From Polytrichum commune (taxonomy: Eukaryota; Streptophyta; Polytrichopsida; Polytrichales; Polytrichaceae), in NCBI GenBank assembly GCA_950295325.1, contig OX485807.1, forward strand, positions 10,567,001 to 10,631,000: 64,000 nucleotides of DNA, read 5' to 3'. A model generated the notes under the pieces. The model saw nothing but the letters and a program-made list of their open reading frames with translations, was not told the origin of the DNA and made no database searches. Below, in pieces: positions 1 through 11,343 of this stretch (positions are counted from its first letter, which is position 1; each line of letters begins with the position of its first letter). A program made the translations under genes and the position numbers.

Positions 1-2689
1 ATTTGTTGAATTTTGTGGTTGTAACATTACTGATTAAGACATGGTTGGAAACATGTTGTAGTTTGCGCAAAACACTTACAATCTCATTACATGAGAGTCA
101 ACGTCATGGACTTCAAACCCAATTAGGAGACATAGACAAAGATGCTAGAGTTGATTCGATTGCCTTTCAAAGTTGTGCATGCATATTTCATAATGAAATT
201 ACAAATATTGATTCAATACTCACTGACAAGCCCATTCCCATTTGACGACCTCCAGTGAACTCAACAAGTTATCTATGGAAACGGTCATTACAACACCATC
301 AACTATGCAATCATACATTGGGAGAGGTTTCATAGTCGGTGAACAAACTAACAATTTCTTTCCCTACAAATTTACTAAGGAAATCATTAAGACAAATCTT
401 CCAAATTCCCTTAGCAATCCAAAAGCCAACAATCATGGCCTTGTAATCATGTTATGTCATCCATCACAATCCTCTCTTGACTGGCCATTTCTCAAATTAA
501 TGCATCCTCACCTACTCATTTTAATGTTTCTATTTAAATTAGGAACCATAAAAGCCACAAACCACAACAATTGCCTCCATCCATACATTGAGCCTCTAAT
601 ATGAGAGATTTATGTTTGACAACTGTAGACATCAATAACTAGGATGTTATGTTTGAGATTTGCAATCAGTTTACCAATGCTTGACACTCTCCACTATATT
701 TAGGTACATGTGCAACATCGGGCCAAACGATAAGACATGGATCATTTCTAAGGACATGCAAGTGCTCATGGAATCTACACAAAAGAGGTCTTAAAATTTT
801 AAATTAATCCTAGGCGAGGTTATAAGACTATCCCCGACTATGAAAGTTCCCTATTAATCACAAGATGGACCAAAAAAGGCAAAGAATTGGGAAAACATTG
901 GCAAGCATGTCCAATTTAAACGTGGGTTGTTGTTGTTTTGTTGCACAAGAGGCCTTACCTTGATAGCTCATTAGTTTAACTTATATATGAGCATGTAGAG
1001 CATTCAAATAAACATGGGGAGCCGTGTCATAGAAGCATAGTGGTTGGTATTTTTCATGCGTCGGGGTCTAATATTTTTGAAGAGATGAAACTTTGAATAA
1101 AATAGATGCACGCTTTTGGGTTATCTCCAACTCAAATCACGATCCAACACAACAAAATTTAAGGCAATTGGCAAAGCATAACAAGCGGGTGACAAGAGAT
1201 ATATTTTTGCTTCCTTTTGATGTACGGAATATCTACAAAAAGAGAGTTGATGAGTTGTGGAAAAAACATCCCTCAAATCCAAGATGTGGGTGCATGAAAA
1301 CCCTACCTTTGTGTTTATTTATTTATTTATTCGGGAACACTCTTTTCTAAACCTTAACAACACTAACAAAGAAAAAACACCCATTCACCATTGGAATTCA
1401 ATTTGAATGGCGGCAACAAATGATGGCTAGAACCAACCAAACCAATGTAAGTTGCTATCTCCAATGTTTCAATTTGGAAATTTATGCACCATTTAAGCTA
1501 AACTTTGCACTTTGAAAGATTGAAATTTGTATAATATTTTCCTAGCACCACTTTATCGGTTTCTTGGTTTTGTAGTACCCACTTTATACAATCATTGTGT
1601 TTGATGATTGGAGGAATGGGATACTAGTGGCCTTCTTTGTTATTTTATGGTGTCGTGAAAATATCTTAGATTCGTCCTTGATGCATTGCATTGCAACATT
1701 TAAACCCTTTATAATATATGAAGCCCATCATTAATAATTGTTGATAATGCACAAACTAAAATCAACACTTTGAGGTATGTACCTTTATTTTATGCACAAT
1801 GTGTCATATTCATTGTATCAAACATCATGTGTCATGCATTCTATGTCATTAACCATGTGTCATGCAATATGTGTTGCATATTAAGTGTCATCTAAAAACT
1901 ATTGAAATATTACTTAAGCATGTGATGTGGGGTAACATTATGTTATTCAATTGTAAATTTTCATGTGCATATGCTTTTAGTTTAGAGTTCTAGATTTTCA
2001 CACCACTATATGTCTAGCTCATTGCAGCTTCAAAATTAACTTGAAGGTTGAGAAGCCATTATTTTGCAACGAATTGGGCTTGTCATGTACAATAGGGGTT
2101 GTCAACATTGGTGTTGATCTGGTGTCATGAGCGCACGACTAGCTCCGCAACATACAACATAGTCATATTAAAGTTACGACATTCATGAAATACGTGTATG
2201 AAGTTTAGAAATATAAAATTCCCATGTGGTGTACCAACAATTGCAACATTCCGCACGGTGGGCATAATACAAATGTTGTGATCAAATCATTTCACTTGAA
2301 TATGAAGAAAGTGTTAAATTCTGCAAGAAAATGTTTTGACGGCCACCGCATGGATTAGTGGATTTATCATCTTATCATAGAGGTGGTTACCCATTATTGG
2401 CACGACGTTCAATATAAGGCCTTTGGATTCATTTGCAATCACAACCAAAAAAAAACATTGTTGCTTCAACTATCATCCGCTTCAAGCTACAAGCAACGAT
2501 GTGGGCATGACCAATACATTATGGTTTAAGCACTAATGCGTGGGCTAGGGTAGCGGATTCTTAAGCGGACAAAGCTCGATATGGGTGTTGTAGCGTCTGA
2601 CAACAAAAAAATTCCTAAGGGACGCATTACACACCAACCAAGAGCCATGACCATGAAAATCCAAGGGCCCTTAAAATTTGTCAAAGGCC
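1..2689. other. unassigned AT-rich sequence
   Basis: No recognisable gene. Short open frames at 3-245 and 242-604 (+) match no family I know and are probably remnants or chance frames. Around 1795-1885 the words ATGTGTCAT/TGTGTCATGCA recur several times, a loose short repeat. Nothing else can be supported here. Confidence 0.5.
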
Positions 2690-3370
2690 ATACTATGGGA
2701 AATTGAATTCCAGTTTTGTATTTGATGGGCCCTTGAGCTTAGTGTAAAGTAAAAGGGGACCATGTTCATGGATTACAATATAATTTATGAAGAATCTAAA
2801 ATAATAGGTAGTCCGGGATCCCACCATGGTAATATAATATTATAGGAGCCAATAACAATTTAATTGCTCACCACAACTCCTAGTTTTGCGTTATATCCGC
2901 CTCTTGTTATGGACTTAGGACCAATTCACACACGAGACTGAAGGCTCGTGACCACTGCATTCTACTATCTCTCATTGGTCGAAAAGGCTGTGACTATCCA
3001 AGTTCACTCACATTAGAAGGTGCCCAAAAAATTATCATGAATGAAACATCCACATGGATTCCTACATGGCATAGTATAAATAATGTTTCATGGTCTTCCA
3101 AAATTTGCATCAGGCCCACCTTCAAGAAATAGGCCTTACGCAAATTCTAGCATACCATATCAGTGGTGTGGCCTTTGAATGAGAATTAAGGGCCCTCACC
3201 GTTACATGATCACAACCCTTGTTTCGTGTGTGAAGGGTTTATGCAATATCCTTTAGACCATGAAACATTCTACAAGTCGGTGCCATGTAGGATGTCATGC
3301 AGATATTCCTTCCATTTAAATTTATTTGGTCCCTCAAACCCTCATAATCTATTGTAAAGTGAAGATGGAC
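2690..3370 (+). repeat. dispersed repeat D, copy 1
   Basis: This stretch shares its order of motifs with 38790-39360. Both contain a phrase about CTCATTGGT followed by AAAAGGC/AAAAGCC, then CCAAGTTCACT, then CACATGGATTCC or TACATGGATTCC, then TACATGGCAT and GTTTCATGG. The two copies run in the same direction. No coding potential or terminal repeat was recognised, so the class is unknown. Confidence 0.5.
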
Positions 3371-3390
3371 TATTTCCGGCTTCTCAACCT

Positions 3391-3760
3391 ATCACATACA
3401 GTAGAGGCGTCTATTCCTAATCAGGGCCCCATCAACAATATATAAGGTACCACAATTTCGATCATGTTGGGATTGAATTTCAATCATGTTAGAACCAATA
3501 ATGCCATGACACATGTCTTGGCTTTGAGTGCTAAACTGAGGAGTAATGAGTAGTTCAAATGAGAGGTTATGGCTGACTCTAGACATTGGTAATATGTTTG
3601 GGCCGATTTTTTGACTTCAAAAACTCACAATAATTTCAACGTAAAGAATAAAATGACCGAAAATTTTACAATCCTCTTGATTTCTATCGTCCTACTCGGG
3701 AAAAAATTGCAGCGCCTTATACTTCTCCAAATTTGGCCCAGAATCTAGTTTGCATAGCCA
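3391..3760 (-). repeat. dispersed repeat F, copy 1 (inverted relative to copy 2)
   Basis: The reverse complement aligns by eye along most of its length with 17165-17490. Shared anchors are ATTTGGAGAAGTA, GAACATGTGTCATGGCA-like words, TGATTGAAATTC, GGTACC and GGAATAGGCGTCT-like words. Identity looks around 70 per cent. A short minus-strand open frame (3392-3586) overlaps the most conserved part but is not conserved as a frame in the second copy. Confidence 0.55.
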
Positions 3761-4741
3761 GGTCTTAAGGGCCTTCAAGGCTGGAATAATCCTCGTAGCC
3801 TGTGTTGGAGGTGATGTTTGCTAGGTGGCAGCCTACGGCAGTAAGATGGCTATACACATATGGGCAGCCTGCCCTGGTGCCACGTGGGAGTGCCAGGGTT
3901 TGCCACATGGCAATGAGGCGGATGGTGATTGGATGCTTCTACCGTACCTGTATTTCCTTTTCTGAGCTTACTCAACACATTGCACAGAGGTGAGACCTGG
4001 AGGGGATAACTTAGTACTTAAGCCTATTGCATGTAGATTTCCTCCCAACAAATTGTGCACTTCTACACTAAATCTATGTTTGGGGAAAACCGACAGCTAG
4101 TTCATTATCAGCCGATGGATTTCCCCTCATGGCCGGTTCAAATTTCCAACCATCAGATGACAATCCGACTGTAATTTCAATCCTCCGGCAATTAGCCGAT
4201 GGACCAGAAAATGTCCCGGAAATGTAGCCAATTCTTCTTGTGAGTTACTGGATTTCAGCCGGAAGCATCCAGAGCGCTATTTGTCTGGGGCATCTGATGA
4301 TGCACTTGAGGAAGTACCCTAAACCTTAAACTTTTCGAATTATGCAACCTTTCCATGACCAAATCCAATTGCTTCTATGAAGAATTGGGGGACCCTTGGC
4401 CTTCAAGCGGTGAAGGCATTGCTAGGTTCAATTCCTGCCAAGGATATTAACTCTTCAAATTTAAAGTTTTGAACATGCCTTTCTTTTCACTTATTCAAGA
4501 TTTTGTACTAAGAAATGATTTCTAATAACTTTTCATACATTTTTTAAACAATTAGTGCTGATATGAATTCCATTTAATCGGATATTGGCCAATGAAAATA
4601 TGAAAATATGAAAATATAGGCAATTGGCCGATTGATTTTACAAAAGACCGGCTCTTGCCGATGTAAATTGGGAAAAATCCGACCCTTCGTAGCAACTACC
4701 GGCAATTAGCCACTAAGGCTTCAAAAACTTCCCGAACTCTG
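3761..4741. other. unassigned sequence
   Basis: No gene recognised. The segment around 4090-4700 is richer in CCGGC/GCCGAT words than its surroundings (several copies of 'agccgatgg' and 'caattagcc'), which suggests an old repeat, but no boundaries could be found. Confidence 0.4.
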
Positions 4742-5136
4742 CACTAAATATTGTGTTTAGTGTCACCAGACTTTCTATTTGTCTTGCTTAATACCTCTAA
4801 TTGTAAACTGCCCATGTAGCATCACCGACACTAAATGTAAAACTAACATTATTTTTCATTTCTTCCTTGTTAAAAGATTTGGGCATTATAGATTTACAAT
4901 GTTACAATTACTATCATTTGCTAAATGAATTTTCATCCAACTTTCAATCATCCATGATAGTAAAATTATCATTAAAATGTAAGAGTGCAGAATTATACAA
5001 AATTTATTAGTATTTCATTCTAAAGATGTAAGTTGGGATGATAGTACTCAACACAAACTTATTCATAAGAAGTGTCATTAGAAAAGTTACCACAATGACA
5101 TAAAACACCATACGACACTAAATGTTTTATTTAGTG
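4742..5136 (+). mobile_element. TA-MITE family 1, copy a
   Basis: About 395 bp, starting CACTAAA and ending TTTAGTG followed by TA. Each end carries a second inverted TTTAGTGTCAC/GACACTAAA word, so each terminus can itself form a small hairpin. The interior (TGTAAACTGC, ATTATAGATTT, CAATCATCCATGA, AAGTGTCATT, TGACATAAAA) matches 57076-57453 in the same direction and 60471-60859 and 61445-61819 in reverse. There is no coding capacity, as expected of a non-autonomous element. Confidence 0.7.
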
Positions 5137-6904
5137 TAGTAAACGGTTGCGCCTCGGATTGTTGTACAATAAGTTATGTGAGCTTAAAACAAACACTCGT
5201 TTCGAGCAATTTATCAATGTACGATGCTTTTAGATTTGTATTTGCAGTGAAGAGGTATGTGCTTCATTTAAAAAGATTTTGATCACTTTACAATCGACGC
5301 TCGTTCTAGATTTACACATCTCACTTGAAAAAGGGAATTGCATTTGAGTTTGTGTGCGACTTGTCGATTGTAGTCTTGAAGACAACAGTTTGGATTCTTT
5401 CGAGGATAAAAATGCATAGAAAGTGACTAGCAACGATTGTCTCACCTTTGTGAGTGAGTGGTGTACACATAAAGGACCTTCTTGTGATGGGTATCCACAT
5501 GCAATATAGACCAAAAAAAAAAAAAAAAAAAAAAAAAAGAAGAAGCTGAAAATCTATTAAAATGGTTTAGTAGACATCGGAATCAACACCACTGACCCCA
5601 AATTAGTCTAGTGATGTATAATTGAAATGAATCAACCACAAACTTCAATGGGGACAGCTTCTTACCATGCCCTTTAACATGGTTGCCACACATATAAGTT
5701 GATAAGTGGGTGTTGATACATTTGCTTTGGAGATCATGCCATTACTAAGAACTAGGATAGTAGACAAGTGGTGTTTTTGAATATCGCAATACCTCATCAT
5801 GTTGTCAAATTGATCGGAATCTTTCAGCATTTCTACCCTATGACTGCCTTTACTAAAGGATAGAAAAGCACTAAAAATGGATCTATGGATGATGACACCT
5901 TTTGGGAACCTCTCATACACGACAATTGACAAGGTTGGCATTTATGTATTTGTAGAATATCATACAATATCCGACTTTAATGTTCAGCTTGGCCAATTTC
6001 TTAATGGATGCCACATGCATGAGAGTGGATAGGTATATACCCCACCATGTCACCGGCAACCGCACAACTAGGGTAGAGTTGTGTGGTGTCTAAGTAACTC
6101 ATTCATTGCGAAGATGACATCACAAGGATTTTTTCAAAAATAACAATTGAACTCTCATAACTAGAATCTACTTGACTCCAAAAATGATATAAGAAACTCC
6201 AAATTAGTACATATAGTGGAGTCTAGTTTGACGAACCAACCCCAACTTATAGGCGAACTTGTTTTTCTTTTATTAGATGATGTCACGAGCCCAAGCCGCC
6301 CAACATCATGTCCTCTATTAACTTAAGTACGTAGGATGTTTGCATGGCTAATTTCGTTGTCTTATGCCCCTTCCCACTTGACTTTACCAAATAACCAAAG
6401 TATTTCCTAGAAACGGGGTAAAGCTCCCTCGGTTATAGCGGAGGCATCCCGCTATTCCAATGCACCTACAAGAACTTGCTCTAGAGATTTTCAAGTAGGT
6501 CTTAGTTAAGTAGCTTCCACACATGTTCATTGTTTTATCTACCAAGCAATGAATGTTGGGTAGATTTTGTCCCATCTCCATATGCCTTACTACTCACCTA
6601 TCTTACCATCGGTTTTTGTTTAATGAAGCTCCTCGTGCCCTCATAGCTAAGACTAAAAAGAAACCAATCACAAGGGCGGGAGGCAACACTTTTAAAGGTC
6701 TTATATTCTTGCCTAATGTTTAGGTACCAATGGGAGGGTTGGTGCTTGAGGCTTAAAACCTCCACTTTTAAGTCATGCCACATCATTTGCCAACTAGGGT
6801 CAACACTAGATAATGTCGATGGTGTGGAGGCCGGGTTGTTAGAACCAACTTTTTGTTTTATAGACCGTCCACACATACTGGTGGTGGGCAGCAGTGAACG
6901 CCGC
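5137..6904. other. unassigned sequence with an A26 tract
   Basis: An uninterrupted A run at 5513-5538 is the only distinct feature. Several minus-strand frames of 65-111 codons (5230-5514, 5645-5941, 6384-6581, 6598-6933) show no family motif, signal peptide or splice context that I recognise. Confidence 0.4.
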
Positions 6905-7291
6905 CAATAAGTGTGGGCGAGAACCAGGGACAACCGGTGGTTACAACCAAATGAACTAGTTGATTTTGAGAAATAACCCGCTTGAAGTTTGAGACTTTAG
7001 GAGAATTTGGTACCTTAAGTTACAAAGATGAACTGGTTGATTTTGAAAAATAACCCGGTTGAAGTTTGAGACTTCACAAGAATTTGGTACCTAAAATTAC
7101 AAAGATGAACCAGTGAGTTTGAGAAATAACCCGGTTGAACAAGACCTCACAAAACTTATCAAGCATTCTAGAGGAATATAGAGAATATACCTCGAATTAA
7201 TAAAGAAAAACCCGAAAGTTCACGGAACATGTAACCAATCGGACTTGGAAAGGATAGAATTATAACTGATCATGCCAAAAATCTCCATGGA
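6905..7291 (-). mobile_element. hAT-type MITE family C, copy 5, internally expanded
   Basis: This copy has the family-C body (CCGGT...TTACAA..AAATGAAC, TTGAGAAATAACC, AGAATATACC, CATGTAACC, AAAATCTCCATGGACA). It is about 170 bp longer than sister copies because a segment of about 77 bp, starting ATGAAC at 6951, 7028 and 7105, occurs three times in tandem. The left boundary is approximate because the terminal repeat is degenerate. Confidence 0.55.
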
Positions 7292-7294
7292 CAA

Positions 7295-7514
7295 TTATTC
7301 AAATATGATATTTAGTGTGACTTACTATTTGGATTTACATGGTACTATGTCCTTTTACTAATGAAATTAAATTCTACCAAGTAAAGTTGTCAATGTTTTA
7401 CAATGTCCAAACTATGAATTTAACATTTGTTGGTAAAATATGAGATGTACAGTCTATAGATATAGCATTGGGTAATTCCACATAGTAAGCTTTGCCTAAA
7501 TATCATATTCACTA
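7295..7514 (+). mobile_element. TA-MITE family 2, copy A
   Basis: About 220 bp with an inverted repeat of roughly 30 bp: AAATATGATATTTAGTGTGA at the left and its imperfect complement at the right (CCTAAATATCATATTCACTA). It matches 9872-10089 along its length. It sits at the very end of a family-C element, so it probably inserted into or beside it. Confidence 0.6.
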
Positions 7515-7882
7515 TAGTTATAGAGAGATATGAATTCGTGGTCTTTATGTAGACTCACTCATTGCGAAGGTGAAAACATAGTGATTTATCTCGCTTGAAA
7601 CTATCCAAAAGTGCGGAATTATCTTGCTTGAAATTGTCTTGTTCAAGATTCCCTGATAATATGAAAATATATGGCGTGTGAAATTACTGATCGCAGTAGC
7701 AAACGAGCGAGTGGCAGGACCGATACGACCAGTCGTTGCCACTGCTATAAAGTTATTAAAAAGTTCAACCATGCTGGTGGAAGTCGCCAACTGGCCTCAC
7801 CACCAGCATGTGTGGGGAGGCTATTAGCTAAAGTCAAGTGGGAAGGGGGCATTAGGTCCATACTCCTAAAAATTACTATGTA

Positions 7883-8095
7883 GTAAAAAAAATTATTTTT
7901 ATTTTATTTTTTCCCTCCTTTTTGAGACAGAAGGCCGACATGCCATCGCCAAAGCACAGGAGGCGGTTGACCACCTAGCAAGTTTTCTGTCAAGTAGAGA
8001 GGAGATTTCACAACTGGGAATCGAACCGCCAACCTCATCCTTGAGATTTCGGTATCTCTCCATCATCATCTAGTAATTTAGGGTCGTCTCGGACC
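7883..8095 (-). mobile_element. tRNA-derived SINE candidate
   Basis: On the minus strand a B-box-like word GGTTCGATTCCC (complement of 8014-8025) lies near the 5' end. The element runs through a moderately GC-rich body and ends in an A-rich tail (complement of 7885-7915, AAAAAATAAAATAAAAAT type). B box first, unique body, A-rich 3' tail is the layout of plant SINEs. No convincing A box or target duplication was identified, so this stays a candidate. Confidence 0.4.
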
Positions 8096-9214
8096 AATGT
8101 AGTAAAAACATTCCATAGTGGCAACAATATTTACACAATAAGCAACTTTTTGTGAAAGCTCCAACATTCACGTTTTGAATTTAACATGAATAGTATCATA
8201 ATATATAGTTATCTATAAGTTGTCATTGGTTGTCCTCCGGGGCCGCCTCATGTTCCGCCCAACCTAAGAGTTGTCCCAAAATAATTGCCTATAATCCCAA
8301 CCATACTTGCCCTCTGAAATTCCATGTAGATTTTTCATCCACTGAGAATGTTATGAATTATGATCCAAACTATCCTCATGTAAAGCTAAAGCTAGGGCCC
8401 GTGACACTCTCAACCAATGAGAACACAAGGATTCTCAAGAGTCATGGCCTTATAGCTTTTGTGTGAGCATGCTCTCAAGTGGTTGAGAATTGCATGCAAG
8501 GAAATGATTTTGGTACACAACCACCTTGAATATCCTTGACACAACCTCCAACATGGCACGTATGGGGTCATGCTTACCCATTTGTATTCAAAAAGAAAAA
8601 GAAAAAGAATCATGTATGGGTCCACTTAAAGTACGGGGCCCTATCAAAATTGGATTCGATAGTACTACCTAGAAACCCTCTTCCATGGCAACAAGATATA
8701 GCAAACCGGAAAAAGATAAGGGTTTCATAACATGACAAAAGGAGTATACCACGTGGCTTAAGTGAGAACTTGTGATTGTATTAGTGGAAAGGCAGAGTCT
8801 TCTCGGAGAAGGTTGCACTCCTATATCTGTGCACATAACAACCTTATGTTTCTCAATCATCTACAATGTTACGGTGACTAAGTTGTTTGAGAACTAATTT
8901 CAATATTCACTACATGAACCTATCCACATGATTAAATAAATCGGTGAGAGATTTATATTTGTCGACATTTCTAGTGCCCCCCCCCCTGACATGAAGGAAA
9001 AAAAACCCCATCTCATATTGGGACTCCATATGCATGCACGATCAAATTTCCCCCTTTTTGATTCGCTTCTAACTGATTAAAACCAATGTTTGACTGGTAA
9101 ATAGGTGACTACATGGTATCAATAATAACATTTAGATATTAATATTTGGTGGATGTCTAAAAATGAAAGAATCTATATATACCCATATTTATATATGGGT
9201 CAATCCATTCCAAA
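8096..9214. other. unassigned sequence
   Basis: Only short chance frames are present. A run of ten C residues lies at 8977-8986 and an AAAAAG-type tract around 8590-8608. No gene or element was recognised. Confidence 0.4.
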
Positions 9215-9770
9215 TCATATTGATACTAGAACAACTTTACCTCAGTTTGAAGTTTTTACATGATATATAGACCCATATGGTTTTGAAACAAAAATATCCT
9301 CCAACATCCATACCCTAATCATAGTATCATAAACTTGATATCCTTGGATTGACCCAAATATTAATTTGGATATATAAAGTTTTTTTCATTTCAAGGTATC
9401 CATCAAATATCAATATTGTAGTACCTTCAAGATGTTAGCTATTTATAGGTGAATAAGGATTATAACATCTATTATAAGATTCAACAATCCCTCTTTTTAA
9501 GAAGAATAAAATTTTCCCATATTTGATAGTTCAGAAATATAATTATAACTTTTTAAAGTTTTTCCTACAAATAGTTTAAGTAGTGCCAAAAGTGGTAAAG
9601 GTACTATGGTATTTGTAGTATCATTGATACTACAACATTTTTGCCTTGGTTTGAATTTTTTTGCATAGTATATAGACCTGAATGATATGGAAGACAAAAA
9701 AATATCTTCAAATATCCATATCCTAATGATAGTGTCTGCAAATGTGACATCCTTGTTATTGATACCCATA
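9215..9770 (+). repeat. pair of diverged direct repeats (about 150 bp each)
   Basis: 9215-9360 and 9610-9770 share the series ATTGATACTA, CAACTTT/CAACATTTTT, GTTTGAA, TATATAGACC, AAAATATC, CATCCATA or ATCCATATCC, CTAAT.ATAGT, and ATCCTTG...TTGA. They lie about 400 bp apart. No coding content or terminal structure was recognised. Confidence 0.45.
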
Positions 9771-9846
9771 TGGTATCAAAAAAAGCTGATAACAATTTAC
9801 CACTTGTTATTACCACCTTACCTCCCACTAGAAAACGATGCAAATT

Positions 9847-10275
9847 AATGTACGGGGAGAATTGGATGAGACATTAAATATGATATTTAGAGTCACTTAC
9901 TATTTGGATTCACACAATGCTATACCTTTTCCTATTGATAGAATTTTTTTTCCAAGTAGAAATGTGAATGTTCTATACTCTCCAAACTACCAATTGCACA
10001 TTTTGTTGGTCAAATATGAGATATACAATAAATAGATATAGCATTATGTAATTCCAAATAATAAGTAACACTAAATATCATATTTAGTGTAATTACAAAT
10101 GAACTGGTCGAGTTTGAGAAATAACCGGTCCAAGTTCAAGATTGCATGAAAATCACCAATAATTTTAGAAGAATTTATAGAATATACCCCAATTTAAGAA
10201 CAAACACCAATAGAAATTGACACTTGGAAACACTAAGTTCTCGACCGATTATGCCCAAAAATCTCCACAGACACT
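9847..10275 (-). mobile_element. hAT-type MITE family C, copy 4, interrupted
   Basis: The left end TAATGTACGGGGAGAATTGG corresponds to the family terminus CAATGATCGGGGAGA. The rest of the body resumes at about 10092 (TTACAAATGAACTGG) and ends TCTCCACAGACACTT. The 218 bp in between are TA-MITE family 2 copy B. Without that insert the element is about 210 bp, like its sisters. Confidence 0.6.
9872..10089 (+). mobile_element. TA-MITE family 2, copy B, nested in a family-C MITE
   Basis: 218 bp, beginning CATTAAATATGATATTTAG and ending with the complementary ACTAAATATCATATTTAGTG followed by TA. The terminal 23 bp are nearly palindromic by themselves. It matches copy A at 7295-7514 and shares ends with 53533-53743. 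Confidence 0.65.
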
Positions 10276-10374
10276 TGCGCAAGTGCATTACAAGTGCAAA
10301 TACAAGATATTAGCAACGTAACAACACACATAACATATGGTGTACGATGCATGATGTATAATATACATTACGAC

Positions 10375-10578
10375 CAATGCCCAGGAAGCTTTTGGACATA
10401 GTCGGTCAAGATCCTAGTGATGCTAAATCCAACCGGTTACATGTTGACATCTTCCGGTTTTGCTTGATTCATTTGAGGTATATTCTATAGATTCCTCTAA
10501 AATGATCAGTAATTTTCTTGACGTCTCCAACTTCAACCAGTTCATCTGTAACTAACCGCCGCTTCTCCCTGAGCAGTG
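10375..10578 (+). mobile_element. hAT-type MITE family C, copy 6, with perfect 8-bp target duplication
   Basis: 204 bp flanked by ATTACGAC on both sides (10367-10374 and 10579-10586). The family landmarks TAGTCGGTCAAGATCCTAGTG, CCAACCGGTTACATGTTGAC, GGTATATTCTATAGATTCC and TAACTAACCGCCGCTTCTCC are in order. An 8-bp duplication is characteristic of hAT transposition. Confidence 0.75.
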
Positions 10579-11117
10579 ATTACGACAGAAGATTCAAAAC
10601 ATTCAGCAACTGTAGTAGTTGACTATATATTACTTTGTGGACTCACTCATCACTGGTGACTGGAGTGTGAAACCGTCAACGGGTCCTGGCTTTGGTTATG
10701 CACAGACAGGTCATGGCTCCGCTGGAGGAAGGCATCCTAGAGAGGGGAGGGGGGCTATGTGGCAGCAAATCAAATCGATGGTAAGGGTCGGCTCACCCTA
10801 GGTGGCGTTCTAGCTGATGTGGCTATCGTGTAGGGGGCCATGTGGAATAAGAGGCCGGACATGATACTGCCAGGCTCCAGCTAATCTAAACAATGTACGT
10901 GGACCTACTTCACAGAAAATTTGCTAATGTGGTCCTTCCTTTGTGACTATGTTAATTGCGAGCTTTTGACCTACTTCCTCGCAATTAACTCGAGTGAGTT
11001 GCTGTACCGGAGATGGATTTGCAGGGACATGTGCACCTGAATGTGAAGGAGTAGTGGAGATGCAGGCCAGGAGAGATGAATGTAATGTTTCCTTTATTGC
11101 GTTTAGGTAGTTGGGGA
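10579..11117. other. unassigned sequence
   Basis: Moderately GC-rich spacer between two family-C MITEs. The small frames here (10619-10801 plus, 10985-11194 minus) lack recognisable motifs. Confidence 0.4.
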
Positions 11118-11343
11118 CAGTGATCGGGGAGATTTTTGGGCATAATCGGTTGAGATCCTAGTGTTTGCAAGTCCAACCGGTTACATGTTGACATCCTCCG
11201 GTTTTCCTTTATTAAATTGGGGTATATTCTAGAAATCCCTCTACAATGATCGGTAATTTTCCTGCAGTCTTGAACTTCAACCGGTTATTTCTGAAACTCA
11301 ACCGGTTCATTTGTAACTAACTGCCGGTTCTCCCCGATCATTG
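11118..11343 (+). mobile_element. hAT-type MITE family C, copy 1 (best-preserved)
   Basis: 226 bp with terminal inverted repeats CAGTGATCGGGGAGA and TCTCCCCGATCATTG (14 of 15 bases pair). It is flanked by the identical 8-bp sequence GTTGGGGA at 11110-11117 and 11344-11351. It has no open frame. The 8-bp duplication and the CA...TG ends place it in the hAT superfamily as a non-autonomous element. Confidence 0.85.

Noticed and set aside
1-604. Two adjoining plus-strand frames of 80 and 120 codons
   Set aside because: No recognised domain, different frames, no splice or promoter context; probably decayed repeat or chance.
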